A stretch of DNA of 64,000 nucleotides, taken from Poa pratensis (taxonomy: Eukaryota; Streptophyta; Magnoliopsida; Poales; Poaceae). Of the stretch, positions 33,801-45,086 are shown in pieces. Made by a program: the position numbers and the translations under genes. The DNA is taken from the NCBI GenBank assembly GCA_947311845.1, contig CAMZMU010000062.1, positions 49,292,362 to 49,356,361 of the forward strand, given 5' to 3'. Each line of letters starts with the position of its first letter. The stretch's first letter is position 1. The notes below the pieces were generated by a model, which was given only the letters and a program-made list of their open reading frames with translations, did not search any database and was not told the origin of the DNA.

Positions 33801-35527
33801 AATTAAAACAAACCTCCACAGGGTAATACGCCGGACGCCTCCCCCTCCCCGCACCGATACAGGGGAGATTGCCTGAATACCGGAGCTCTATGCCTTTGTG
33901 CCTCAGAAAGTAATCATAGACTGTTATTTCAGTGCTTCCGTTGTTACCATTCCACTGCCTCAATGAAAACCTATTTAAACATGCCAATCATAAAGCAATC
34001 AAAAATAGCAGTACATTGTACAGAAAAACTGAAATGAATAACAGGGTAAAGAGGAATTCTCACGTCTGTTGGTTGCACTTTCTGTCACTCAAACCAACAA
34101 TCCTGAACTCTAAATTTGCAGGAGCGGCTTTCATCCTCAAGTTCTTGAGAGCACGCTTAGCCTGTTAGGCAAACATACAAATTAGAACTATGAAAAATAA
34201 TATCGTTGGACAACTTTTCACTCAATATTATCAAGAGCACCAAGGATGCAACTTACCTTTTGCCAATCAATCCTCTCAGGGTGGTCAACATTCTGGTTAG
34301 TAAGAAGGAAGTCGATAAGAGGACCAGGCTTAACAGTCATTGTAGTCGAAAGATCTGCGAGAAGTTTGACACGACCATGTAAAACCGGATTGCAAAATGA
34401 AGGATGGAGTCATACACCAATAAATACTATAGGGTGAAGAGATGCATACCGACGTTTAGGGAGAGGCCGCTCTGCGTACCACGGAAACTCGAGTGAAATC
34501 CTCGGCACGCCATCACGCCGCCGCCCAAGTCGACGAAGCTATCAGGATTGTTGTGGAAGAATGACTGACGAACTAAAAGGCAGCCCCTGTGTATAGACAG
34601 GAGATTCATTCAACCACAGGCGTGCCATCAAAGTCGTGCATTGGAGGTTTAGGAGGAGAAAGACATTCATGAAGATACATACTGTTTTGCAGAATGCTGC
34701 CTCAGTATGATATCAAGAACCCGGAGGGCCTCCAGGGAGTTCTCTGATTCCTGGCCTCTAATGGCCTGCGCGATTGCGGCCATGGGGATCTTCGCCACAA
34801 AGCACAGCTCCACTTTGAAAGTCTTTGTCCGGTACGGTCTCCTCACTCTCTTCTTGTCACCACCTCCACGAGGACTGTCGGGGCTCCCACGGGTCGCAAT
34901 CCTACGACATAGTAAGACTTTGAGTTGTATGGACAGATAGCATGGAAGTATGTCAAGGAGCAGAACTAACTTTGCAGTTCCGATGTCCTCCAAGACGACG
35001 GTGAATTCATTGGTTACTTGAGGAAGAGCCCCAACAGTGAAGAGGCTCTTTTCACCATCATAAGCAAATTCCTTGTTTGAAAGCTCGGAACGGTATGTTT
35101 GCTGAAGCTTATCAATCACCTTTCTGCCTATCCCCTTCCCTTCAACTGGCTGATCATCCTCATACTTCAAATTAACCTACTCAGCAGAGTATAACCAAAT
35201 CAGCATGGAGATCTAACATATGAATTGAGGTCACAAACTTGAAACACTAGGTGGTGAACTAATTAAGGGGATTACAGTACAAATTAATGAAGGGAACCAT
35301 GCTTACATAGTAGTGGTGGAAAAGTCATTTGGACTCTTCACCGAAACTTTAAAGTGATTGGTGAGGAGCTGGATGGGCTGGCCTTTCTTCCCCAATCCAG
35401 GCCTGACTATTGGGAGCCTCTTAGGCTTGCTTGGCTTGGCTGGTGGTGCAGCATTTTCAGCTCTGATGGGCATCACGTTAGGCTGCAGAGGAGGAGGTGG
35501 TGGCAACTCTCCAGCATGCCGGTTCAT
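30813..35527 (-). CDS. AGO4-like: AGO4-clade Argonaute, 22 coding exons, one-base lesion in exon 1
   Basis: Plant AGO4-type Argonautes bind 24-nt siRNAs and guide RNA-directed DNA methylation. Exon ends (minus): 35307-35527, 34971-35176, 34683-34901, 34450-34586, 34257-34354, 34064-34161, 33814-33970, 33598-33714, 33390-33497, 33248-33310, 33057-33170, 32820-32985, 32612-32724, 32381-32518, 32156-32283, 31970-32035, 31776-31839, 31579-31690, 31390-31463, 31189-31283, 31079-31110, 30813-30988. The N-terminal [22 protein letters not shown] and PIWI regions are all present. The catalytic triad is intact: Asp in LGMDVSHG, Asp in FRDGVSE, His in SYAHLA. The protein ends RNTMFFC, an AGO4-clade signature. 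Exon 1 (221 bp) has four T where five are needed to read 'DFFHHYY' in phase with exon 2, so it is frameshifted as written. A 'gcag' acceptor 11 bases before the ATG implies a 5'-UTR intron. Confidence 0.92.
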
Positions 35528-35687
35528 GAGGAAGCTCTCTGCAAATGCAATGTGTAAAAATATATGACTATTAGTACAACACACAAAACAAGATTGATTT
35601 TGAAATAAATAACTTTGTTTAAAAGAAAAGATTAAGAGTACTGTATGCACTATGCCAATGCAGTGTATTTTAGGAAGTAGCAATGAT

Positions 35688-37152
35688 TTTTTTTGAGCTC
35701 AAAGTGGTCGTATCCACCGCCCGAATAGATAGAAGAAATGGCCCAGTTTATAAGGAAGACCGGCCCAAAAACCATACAAACTGTACAATGCCTTGTTTAT
35801 AAGGAAAACAAGGCAAAAAACCGCACAGGTGAGCCGACCCGCCGCCCACACGACACAAGTCGACCAAACACCACGAACACACACCACCTGCTCCGGGGCC
35901 GCCGACCCGACGTCGCAACCAGGACGAAGCCTCGCATAGCCCGAAGTCGAACCAGTCATGGTCGACGAGCCTGCTGTCCACACAGCACCAGGACGCCACC
36001 AAATCCCACCTGCTCCGGGGCCGCCGCCCCGACGTAGCAACCAGATCAACCTTCGCATAACCTGAAAGCGATCCAGTCAGGTCGACGAACCCTCTGCCCG
36101 CGCAGTCTTCATCCAAGTCGCCACCCAAACCCACGCAAGGCGACGGCCCTGCCTCATAGAACCGTCGCGGCGTGGGAGCCCGAGACCGCTGCCTCGACAT
36201 CCACCACCGTCCGGGGCCGCCGCCCCGGCATCCACGTCCCTCGGCCACCGAAACTCACCCGCCATCTGCAGCGAACCAACCGCATCGTGATGGCCTGGGT
36301 CTCCAAGACGACGCCTCCAAGAAGGTCGCAACGCGTCTGTCGCCGCTGCTCGCTCCGGAGGAGCTTGGGTTTTCACCCGGATACCACATGACCACTCACG
36401 TCGGTCAGGATGGAACCACCACAACGACGCAAACAAGAGAGGAACGACGCCATAGGCGCCGCCGTCGTCGGCACCGACCGAAGTCATGTGCAGGGCTTTC
36501 GCCCCGGAGGTTCATCCGACCGCAAAGCAAGAGGAGCAAACAAGAATGGTGACGAGATGCAGCGCCGACCTCCAAGCTCGACCGCGAGCCATGGCAGTCG
36601 CGGCGCCCATGGCCGCGGCACCCATGCCGCACCGCTGCAGCTGCCACTGGTCCGGGCCGCCGCCCCGGCTTCCACGCCGCCCGGACGCTGGAGCACAGCG
36701 GCAGGAGAGGCCACCTCCTGCCTCCGCGCCGGAGTCTCCGCCATCAACAGAGCCGCAGCCCGCTCGGCCCGCCCGCGGCCCAGATGGGGCCCGGTCGGAC
36801 CAGAACGAGAACACCCGCGGCCTCCTCCCAAGCCGCACCTCCGCGCCGTAGTCCGCAGGGCCCGGCCGTCGTCCTCCTCCGCACCGCAGCGCCGCCTCGC
36901 CGCTGCGCCGCCGCACCCAAGTCGCCATTGTAGCCGCCCTAGGAAAGCCGCGCGCCTGGAGAGAACACGCCCCGCCGCCACCGTCCTTGGGTGCGGCCGG
37001 CTTTGCCGGCGCTCCCTCCGGCGGCGGCGATGCGGGGGAAGGGGCGGGGAGGTCCCCGTCGGCGGCGGCTTTTAGGGTTCCCCGAGCCGCCCCAGGTGGG
37101 CGACGCGGGGTCGGGCGTGTTTCCACCACCTTCCCACCGATTATCAACTTTT
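35688..37152 (-). mobile_element. GC-rich poly(A) retroposon in the Argonaute 5' region
   Basis: A 15-bp TSD, GGAAGTAGCAATGAT, flanks the insert (35673-35687, 37153-37167). An eight-base T run at the left end is the poly(A) tail of a minus-strand copy. The 1465-bp body is very GC-rich, with repeated GGGGCCGCCGCCCCG-type blocks, and lacks reverse transcriptase motifs. The long open frames inside are composition artefacts. Best read as a non-autonomous, LINE-mobilised retroposon. It lies just upstream of the first coding exon, probably in the 5'-UTR intron. Confidence 0.8.
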
Positions 37153-37167
37153 GGAAGTAGCAATGAT

Positions 37168-39288
37168 GATACTGGTATTTGATCATAAGCAAGAAATGCT
37201 CCATGTGAATAAGCACTGTCTAGCTTGGAACAAGGTTACGGGTACATATTTGTTTTGTTTTTTACCCTTGACCACAATCTTACTAGGAGATCTTCTAGAA
37301 ATCAGATAAAAGATGTGTGGCCATTTACTATGAATTAATATTGCAGATTCCAACGACATTAGAGAAGCACAGTGAGGTGTGGTGCCTACTTGATCACAAA
37401 CCAACACTGTAGTACTACAGTAAAGCATTTTTTTCCTTCTTTTTATATATTCTAAAAGAAGAAGAAAAATACTTTGAGATGCCTGGACAGGGGAGAAAAT
37501 AAGGCATGGCAGAATGTTGGTGGCAGAAAATCTTCACACTAAACCAAAGAAAATCTTGCTGGAAAAAGAAGAGGAAGAAGCTGTTTGCAAGACACCCTTC
37601 ATGCTTTGCGGTAGCAAAAAATATTCAGCTTGACTGAACTAAGAAAAATGCGGTATCAATCTCTGGGGTTTAGTGATGCCGCATTTCATGGCGTCGCGTC
37701 GAGGGTGAAGGCCGAAGGGGAAGATAAAGGACCAGGGAAGTAAACAAAACATGATCAAACATACCCGGAGAGAAATCAACCAAACTAGGTAGATAGACAA
37801 TGGTGAAGAAGCAGAGGATATCTGAACTATCTGGATGAGATTGTGGAAGGTGAGGGCGAGTCAACTGGTCTTCTTCTCCGGTGGCTTCCCTGAATGTAAC
37901 GGAGGGACGGAGGTTGAAGGAAGGAGGAGAGGCTAATGGCAATGGAGCTGTGTGCCTCCTCTGTATTTGTTTCCCTGGGAGACGAGAAGAGGAGAGTGGG
38001 TGTGGGTAGTCGGTGCGCGTCACGGCGGAGGGCGCTGCTGTACCTGTGCCGTGGATACGTGTACTACGTCTGTCCCTCCACTCCATCTTCTGTTGGTTAA
38101 CGAGAAGAGGAGAGTGGGTGTGGGTAGAACCATTTCAACAACGATAAAAAGGAATAGCATAGTTAACGACACGCAGTCATATGAAACGACTTTTTCGAGC
38201 ATTTTTTGATGCAAAATCATCAATGATAGTATCAAGATTGACATAATCCAACGTATTTTCTCAAGTAAAACATATGGGCATCCCATTTAATGTTTCCTGC
38301 AACATCGTTGACCACACATATTTTTTAGTAATAACTTTAACGTTGAAGAACTTCTGTGAGCCGATTCTACAGTCACATGTATATTTTGGTGGATTATATA
38401 AGCAACTGAAACATACGGGTAACAAGCCGCAATTCTAACAAACTCTAAAATCTCATCAGCTGACATAAATATATTTGACAAAGTCATTTGTATTGGTGGC
38501 ATTTTGTCATCCAGTAGCTTATGCACTTAGTTTCTGTAATCCGATTTAACCATATTTTAAATGTCAAAAAAATCGGACGACACGCGGACATCTCGACTTT
38601 CTATGTGATGACAAAGTCGTGAACGAAAAAACCGACATTTTTTGTGTCGTCTGTAAAAAGGCAAAATTTGGTGTTAAAGAGCATTTTACAAGTCAATTCG
38701 TTGACCTTTTTATCGAGGACATTAAAAATGTCGTTTTTCACAAAATTTGGTGTGCACATATAGAATGTCAAAATGTAGGCACATTTTTGTTTGATATATC
38801 AAAATGTTTTTTCTGGTGGCAGGAGCATATACTCTGATGTGTTATACTGAATTTCCCTTTAAATTCAGACAATACATCATTTGAGTCAACATCTGATGAG
38901 TTATCGTGTAAATCGAAGCTGGTAATTATGTCTCACGTGCCTTGTGTGCTGGCTGTTTGGGCCTCTCATTTTATTAGTTCATAGTCCATCTAGTTGGGCC
39001 TTTTAACTAACAGTTTTCTATTCCAGTGGGCTGTATGTTATACGTCGTACGTAAATTGGACAAAATTTGGCCCAGCACCAACGTCCCCAACTCATCCCCT
39101 GTTGAGATACATGTTTTTTTTTTTGTTCAGTAAGCTATAGATGAGAGTGAACCATTTCTATACTTCTGATTGCATGATGGGTGAAGGGTATCCATTATGC
39201 ATAAGGGTTTGGTTAAGAAAAAAATGGAAACGAGTTGAGTGTATGAGTAGGGTATTGCTCTACCCACACCATACCATACACATTGCCA
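37168..39288. other. Argonaute 5' flank
   Basis: No ORF is supported. A 28-bp direct repeat (ACGAGAAGAGGAGAGTGGGT..., 37982-38009 and 38100-38127) lies near where a 5' leader would be expected. The part from about 38130 to 39010 is duplicated at 61201-62654. Confidence 0.45.
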
Positions 39289-41091
39289 CACTACACCACG
39301 ACACTACATCCCCAACTGCAAAATCGGTAGGGAAAACGGCTTTCACCGACCGAAAGTCGGTCGGGGATCAGTATTGCCGACCGACCTTGTCGGTCACCGT
39401 AAGTCCAGTCGGGAAAACCCTTTCCCGACCGACAATATTTTGCCGACCGACAGTTGGATGGCTATTGAAAAACTTTCCCGACCGACATTTTCTTTCCCGA
39501 CCGTCGTTTCTTTGCCGACCGACAATTTATGCCGACCGACACGTGGACAGGATTCTCTTTACCGACCAACTTCTCGTCAGCCTAGCCATGGACATTTCCC
39601 GACCAACTGTTGGACGTTGTTTGTTTTGCCGACCAACAATCAGACGGTATTTTGTTCTACAGGATAAAATTTAATTTAGCATCCACCTTATTACTTGGCA
39701 ATAACATCCAACACAGAAATTAATTAAGTTACAATAACGAGCAAGAACCAAACAATATATATGCTCACAAGTGCATTCAACATTAATTTAACATCCACGA
39801 GTATAGAACATTGTGGCCATTACACCAGATAGGTTTTACACAACAAAATGATTCATGATGCTCCATTATACCATCAAGTTGATAATACACAGTAGATAGG
39901 TTTACAAAACAATAGCTATAAAACACTAAATAGCCAGGTGCAAATCGCCAGCTCCAGGTTCCTCGTCCTCTTGAGTGTCTCTCCTACAAAGGATAAGCAA
40001 GTACATTAATTTCATGCATTCATAGAGACATGAATACTTGACACTTCATAGTTCATCAGTACATGCAACTGTAGTTGAACTATACTAGAATTTTCTATAC
40101 ATGGCTGCAGTAGATTGTAGCATGCATGTGTTCCAAGTAATATCACATATATTTAAGTTGGTGATGCATACTACAGTTTGTAAGTTCAGAGACAGAATTT
40201 TGCTACAAACAGGTGTGAAAAAACATCATGAATGTAATCTTATGGGTCAGTTTTGGCGAGTACTTGTGCATCAGGAATATCTCTAGTTTTCCCTAAAGTG
40301 GAGACAAGTAGTGAGTGAACAAAATACCTCAGGGGCATCTCTTGCGTGTCTTTCCTACAAAGGGTAAGCAGGTCTCCATTACATTCATATAGTGGCACTA
40401 TAAAAATTTGAACTCTCTTGTAAAGCAAAGTGGACGTTGTACAGAATGGCAGCATATTATCAATGTACAAACTTCGAACTCTTATATTATATAAATAGCA
40501 TATGAAAAGAGTAAAACTGCACCGTTGCAGAACCAGTTTGTTGTTGTTTAGACAGGAAAGCTCCAGAGAGAAAACACAGCTCAGCGCAAGACAAGCAACA
40601 GCTTTGAGGTTTCAGTTGCAAGACGAACACATTTGCAAGACGAACAACAACTTCAGATATGACTTCTATTCATGAATTAAATTCGAGCTACTTCGGTGAA
40701 ATGAACTTAGTGAACTCAAATTCTGATTAAAGTTTATGCTAGCTTATACGATGTGATGTAGCCAGACTGAATCGTAACAACACGTTGAATCATTAGTAAT
40801 GCATGAATTAATATGAGTTAGCCACTTCAAATACACTTGGTGCATGTTGGTTCTTAATACATTAGTAATGCATGAATTAGTATCTAAATCATTCTGTTTA
40901 GCTGCTGGCGAATTAAAAAAGGTGATTCCTATTTTCAAAGTTGCAGGTACAAGAGTGGATGATCTTTGCTTACATCTCAGATGGCACATCAGGAGTTTTG
41001 CTCTTTTCTTGCCAGAAAATAACAGTTGCTCAGAAAGAAGAAAATATAACATGATCCTAATATTATCACGAGGTTAACAAGATGTGCATAC

Positions 41092-41308
41092 CTCAGTGAT
41101 GAAATCACATTTTTCGTCCCTAAGCGTTAGTACCTCTACATCTCCATCATCATACGCAACCTAAGCTCAAAAAAGTACAGGTATTTTAAATTAACACAAG
41201 TTCTTCATGCAAACCAAATAGCCACTGCAGAGGGGTAGATAAAACAGTGGACAGACCTTGTCCCTTTCTGAATGAGTATCGAAGGAGTCAACAACACCCT
41301 TGTAATAC
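41092..41308 (-). pseudogene. captured Tudor-like exon pair resembling PDS5-family cohesin factors
   Basis: Two exons with good splice sites: 41257-41308 (YYKGVVDSFDTHSERDK) and 41092-41160 (VAYDDGDVEVLTLRDEKCDF). Joined in phase they give a short Tudor-like fold motif. Plant PDS5-type proteins carry the same 'fYkGvV-sfd---k-h-V-YDDGDvEvL-L--E-w' pattern. Further exon-like pieces lie on the same strand: 41460-41570 (WVEILMNEMASASNPDDAKA), 40330-40360 (RKDTQEMPL) and 39958-39992 (RRDTQEDEEPGAGDLHLA, then stop). All lie within the CACTA ends, so this looks like gene capture. Whether it is transcribed is unknown. Confidence 0.55.
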
Positions 41309-41796
41309 CTGAAAATAGAAAACAAAGGCTCAAACAACAAAAATAAAACATGCAGACAACCACATCAATGACAAGCCAAAAGCCCAAAATAAGTTGGAAG
41401 TTAAAACAGCAAAGTGGACTTCATGAAATCTGAGTGTGGATATATATTTCTATATACCTCAGCTCATGCATTGCCATCATCTGGTTTCACTGTTCGAGCC
41501 TTTGCATCATCTGGATTAGAGGCACTTGCCATCTCATTCATAAGAATCTCAACCCATTGGGTGATACCTGTAGCATAAGCAAGATATTAGTCATCCCTAA
41601 CATCATTGTTACACAGGCATTTAGGAAATTCTTTGATCTCAGTGTCAAAAGCTTAAACCATTAGACGTCATGTTAATATGAACAGAGGAAGTAAAATTTG
41701 ATAAAATTGCATCATGCAAGAACAAGTTTATTCCAGCAAGCAACATTTGTTTCAGCAAGCAACTTTTAATTTATTTTTTGTTTCTTTTCCTGTTGT

Positions 41797-41943
41797 AGGT
41801 GTGCAGCAACCAAAGAAAACAAGAAACTCACTCACTGACCAGCAAAGATATGCAGCTTATGTGGCAATGCACACCTTGTGTATGAGCAGAGGAGGCAAGT
41901 TTCTTGCTATTGCTGCATATCAAATTCATTTTATTCGGGAGTA
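41797..41943 (+). pseudogene. possible mariner-type transposase N-terminal fragment
   Basis: Plus-strand reading QQPKKTRNSLTDQQRYAAYV, preceded by an acceptor-like 'ttgtag'. It resembles the 'LTdeqRqaiyeallars-gGk' start of plant mariner-like transposases. Only about 45 codons are open and no catalytic region is seen. Confidence 0.35.
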
Positions 41944-44088
41944 ACTAAAACTTGTGTAAAATCCATCAAGTTCTGCAAGAAAATTAAGTAAAGTTTCAGG
42001 AAAAGCTATTAATTGAAGCAAGCAGTACATTTCCTAAACTGGAGTACAATTTCCTAAACTGGAGTACAAACTTGCCCAGTGCAAGCAAAATTAAATACAG
42101 GCAAGCTACTGCCAAGCAACAGATGAAGTTTCAGTTAATTGCCCAGGTGATAGGAATAAGTATCCTACTCCTACGCCTAATCACTTTACTGGCTCGGTAA
42201 TCCCATCTTGAATAGAAGTGCTAATTGAAATTACTTCTTTTGCTAACACGTCAGGACTAGAAGTGCTAACTGGTAGTAGCAGATGCACAACATTCAAGGA
42301 ATTCGCTAGGATTTCTTGTTGCTACAACTACTCCAAGTTTCCTGTCAAGACAACTAACAAGACCTACATCAACAAGACCAAGAACTCTGAATGGAGCAGT
42401 GTTTCAGAAAACACTTGAGAAAACTTGAGAAGCAAGAACTTTCTGCTGCACAAGTACTTGCATGAACTACACTGTACTGAATAAACAATCAGACTGCAAT
42501 TTTACACATTTTACCACACTGTCGCTTGCATCTACTCCTATAGGAATAATGAACAAGTGACAGACCATTGAAGGGAAAATAAACAGGATTCTACAAGAAC
42601 TAGCCTTTCTGAAATGACACAATTCCACAAGAACTTGCTACTGCTGCCACTCACGCAAGTTCAGTTAACATGTTATTGTACTCTACCCCCAGTACTGCAA
42701 GAGAAAACAACACCAATTTTATTCAGTTTAGGTAATGACAACTGCGACACCTCGAGTACACCTCAAGATCAACACCAGTAGTACACAAGATCAAGCCTAG
42801 TGCTACTCCTAACACAATCTAACACTACTTCTACTCTGCTACTGCTAACACAAGATCCATACCAAGCAAACAAGCACCAGATGACAGTACAAGATGAAGC
42901 AAGAATAACCTGACGGCTGACGCACAGAGCCAATATCCTCTCTCTCAACTCCATCGATCCAGATCGAGCAGCGCTGCTGCCCCTCTTCGCCCGGTGCCCC
43001 TCCTCCCACTCCACCGCTCGTTCTTCCCGGACCAGCAGACACGAGTGGTCGGCCTGCTCGTTGGAGGATGAGGCGCTCGGCTTGCCGGCGAGGCTCTCGC
43101 AGAGGCCGTGGTGTCCGGATCCGACGCCCTGGTCCCGGATCTGGTCTTCAGCGGAGGTGGTGGTTGCCGTCGCAGATTGCTGCGACCGTTGCGCGCGTCA
43201 TGGAGGACCGGTTGCAGATCCGGTTTGGATCGTGTGTTGGCCGGGAGGCAACCTGCCCTAGCGTGCCCTAGACGACCGTGCGCGCGGGGGTGGCCGGGAG
43301 TTGTGAGGGCGGTGGTGCAGAGGCAGCTGAGGACGACCTGTGAATCTGGGGGGGCGGACTCTATGCACGGCCGCCGGCCGGGGAGAAGACGACAGAGCAA
43401 GAGCGAGGTCGCGGCGGAGGGCCTAGCTTTTTATTTTTCTGAGGTGCAGGCTGAGAGGATAAGAAGTGGCGCGGCCGCAGGCAAAATAATGGAGGGAGTG
43501 GCGGCGGGCTGGGCTAAAATTTTGCTGCTAGATTTTCGCTAGCGCGCGCACGAGCTGGTCCAAAACCGCACCCTTAGTCGGTCGGCATTCTTTGCCGACC
43601 AACAGTTTGACAGCCATAAAGGAATTCCCGACCGATAGCTGGACACGAATATTTTTACATTGCCGACCGATAAATGGTCGACGTATATAGGTAGTTGCCG
43701 ACCAACAGTCAGAAAGTACTTTTCCCGACCAACAATCAGACGTGTATAGTGACTTTTCCCGACCCACGTCGGTAGGGAATGTGGTGTCGTGGTGTAGTGC
43801 CATTCGACTGGCGTGTTACCCTGGCATTTGATCGATATGGCCGGTGCGGAGCCAAGATGGAAAAACGTAGGAGAAGTGTAGTAAACTTGAGCAACAGATC
43901 ATCACTCAGGTCAAGACGGATGCGTTTCACTCGGCCTGTTGCGCAAGACTTGGCCGGGCAGAAGGAGAGAATACGGAAATAAGCGCATTCATTCACATCG
44001 ATCCCTGGCTCTACCACGAGGTAGCAGGTGTCCATGAGAGACACGCTTCAGTAATGTCACTGTACCCACCTAGACATCGATCTGGGGA

Positions 44089-45086
44089 TGATGTGGGTTG
44101 GTCCCGATTTTCACGGATTTGGGCGGAGGGAAAGATGAACACGAAGAACACGCGATGAACGAAGAACACAAAAGAGGGGAAATCAACACACAAGGGTAAA
44201 TAGCAAGTAGCAACCCGGCAAGACTCGATTGGTAACAAATCCCCGTGGGCAGCCCCCAATCCTCCTCTCCCAAGCACACCTTACTCTTAGAATTGTTTGT
44301 CCAATTGGTCAATCCAACCAATCCAATCTAGCCACTCACAGAGGAAAGATTAGCAAGTAATCGCAACTACAAGCGGAAGCCTTGGTATCCACGCAGGGAT
44401 CTTCTCCTCAAGAGGAGGCCTTGGTTCATCTCCACAAGGGGAGGCCTTGAGTCATCTCCATAGGAGGAAAGAGACACTTTGAGAAGAAGGAGCAATGCTC
44501 TACTCTAATCCCAAATCATTGTCTAACCCTAGATCTAGATGGATAGGTCCTATTTATAGTCTAGACCCAAAGGGGACGAATTACATGGGTCAACACCCAG
44601 ATCTGCTCGCAGGCACGCGCCAGAGCGGTAGTACCGGTCTGATTTGGCCGGTAGTACCGGACGCTCGGATGTCCGGTAGTACCGGAAATAATTCCGGTAG
44701 TTCCGCTTAAGGTGGCCTCTGATCCAGTACCGATTGGCGTTTCGGCGGTAGTACCGGCCTTGCTGGCCCGGTAGTACCGGCCGGCAACTCTTCAGGAATT
44801 CCAGCTTCTTCTCCTCGCTCTTCTTCTTGGCCATCTTCTGGGTCTTCTCTTGGTCATCCTTTTCAACATCTTGGACCTTCTCTTGGCCATCTTCTCCGCT
44901 CCATCGTGGGTCATCTTCAAGGTGATTCCTGAGCAAGCACAAAGTATCCGAATGAAGTAGCAAACCATTCAAAGGAGTGTCGAGATCACACATAGATAGG
45001 AGTGAATTCACCTTATCATGAGAGCTTTGACTCTTGCTCTTGTCATTGGGCCACTTGGTGTTGTGTGCCTAGGTTGCACTACATCA
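44089..45086 (-). repeat. left (3') LTR of the Gypsy element
   Basis: 998 bp. Contains a cluster of CCGGTAGTACCGG near-palindromes at about 44620-44785, which the right LTR shares. Confidence 0.93.

Larger units (their letters stand above)
39289..43799. mobile_element. complete non-autonomous CACTA transposon
   Basis: Ends CACTACACCACGACACTACA and, inverted, CACTACACCACGACACCACA. A 3-bp TSD CCA flanks it (39286-39288, 43800-43802). Subterminal arrays of TTGCCGACCGAC / TTTCCCGACCGAC line both ends (39340-39650, 43560-43770). No CACTA transposase is recognisable. The interior holds exon-like pieces on the minus strand, including a PDS5-like Tudor segment, a possible mariner-type fragment on the plus strand, and a GC-rich block at about 42950-43480. 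Confidence 0.92.

Noticed and set aside
35738..37216. Several long open frames on both strands
   Set aside because: GC-rich composition artefacts inside a retroposon; Pro/Arg/Ala-rich with no domain.
42945..43542. Open frames in the GC-rich block of the CACTA element
   Set aside because: Low-complexity Arg/Pro/Ser content on both strands with no recognisable motif.
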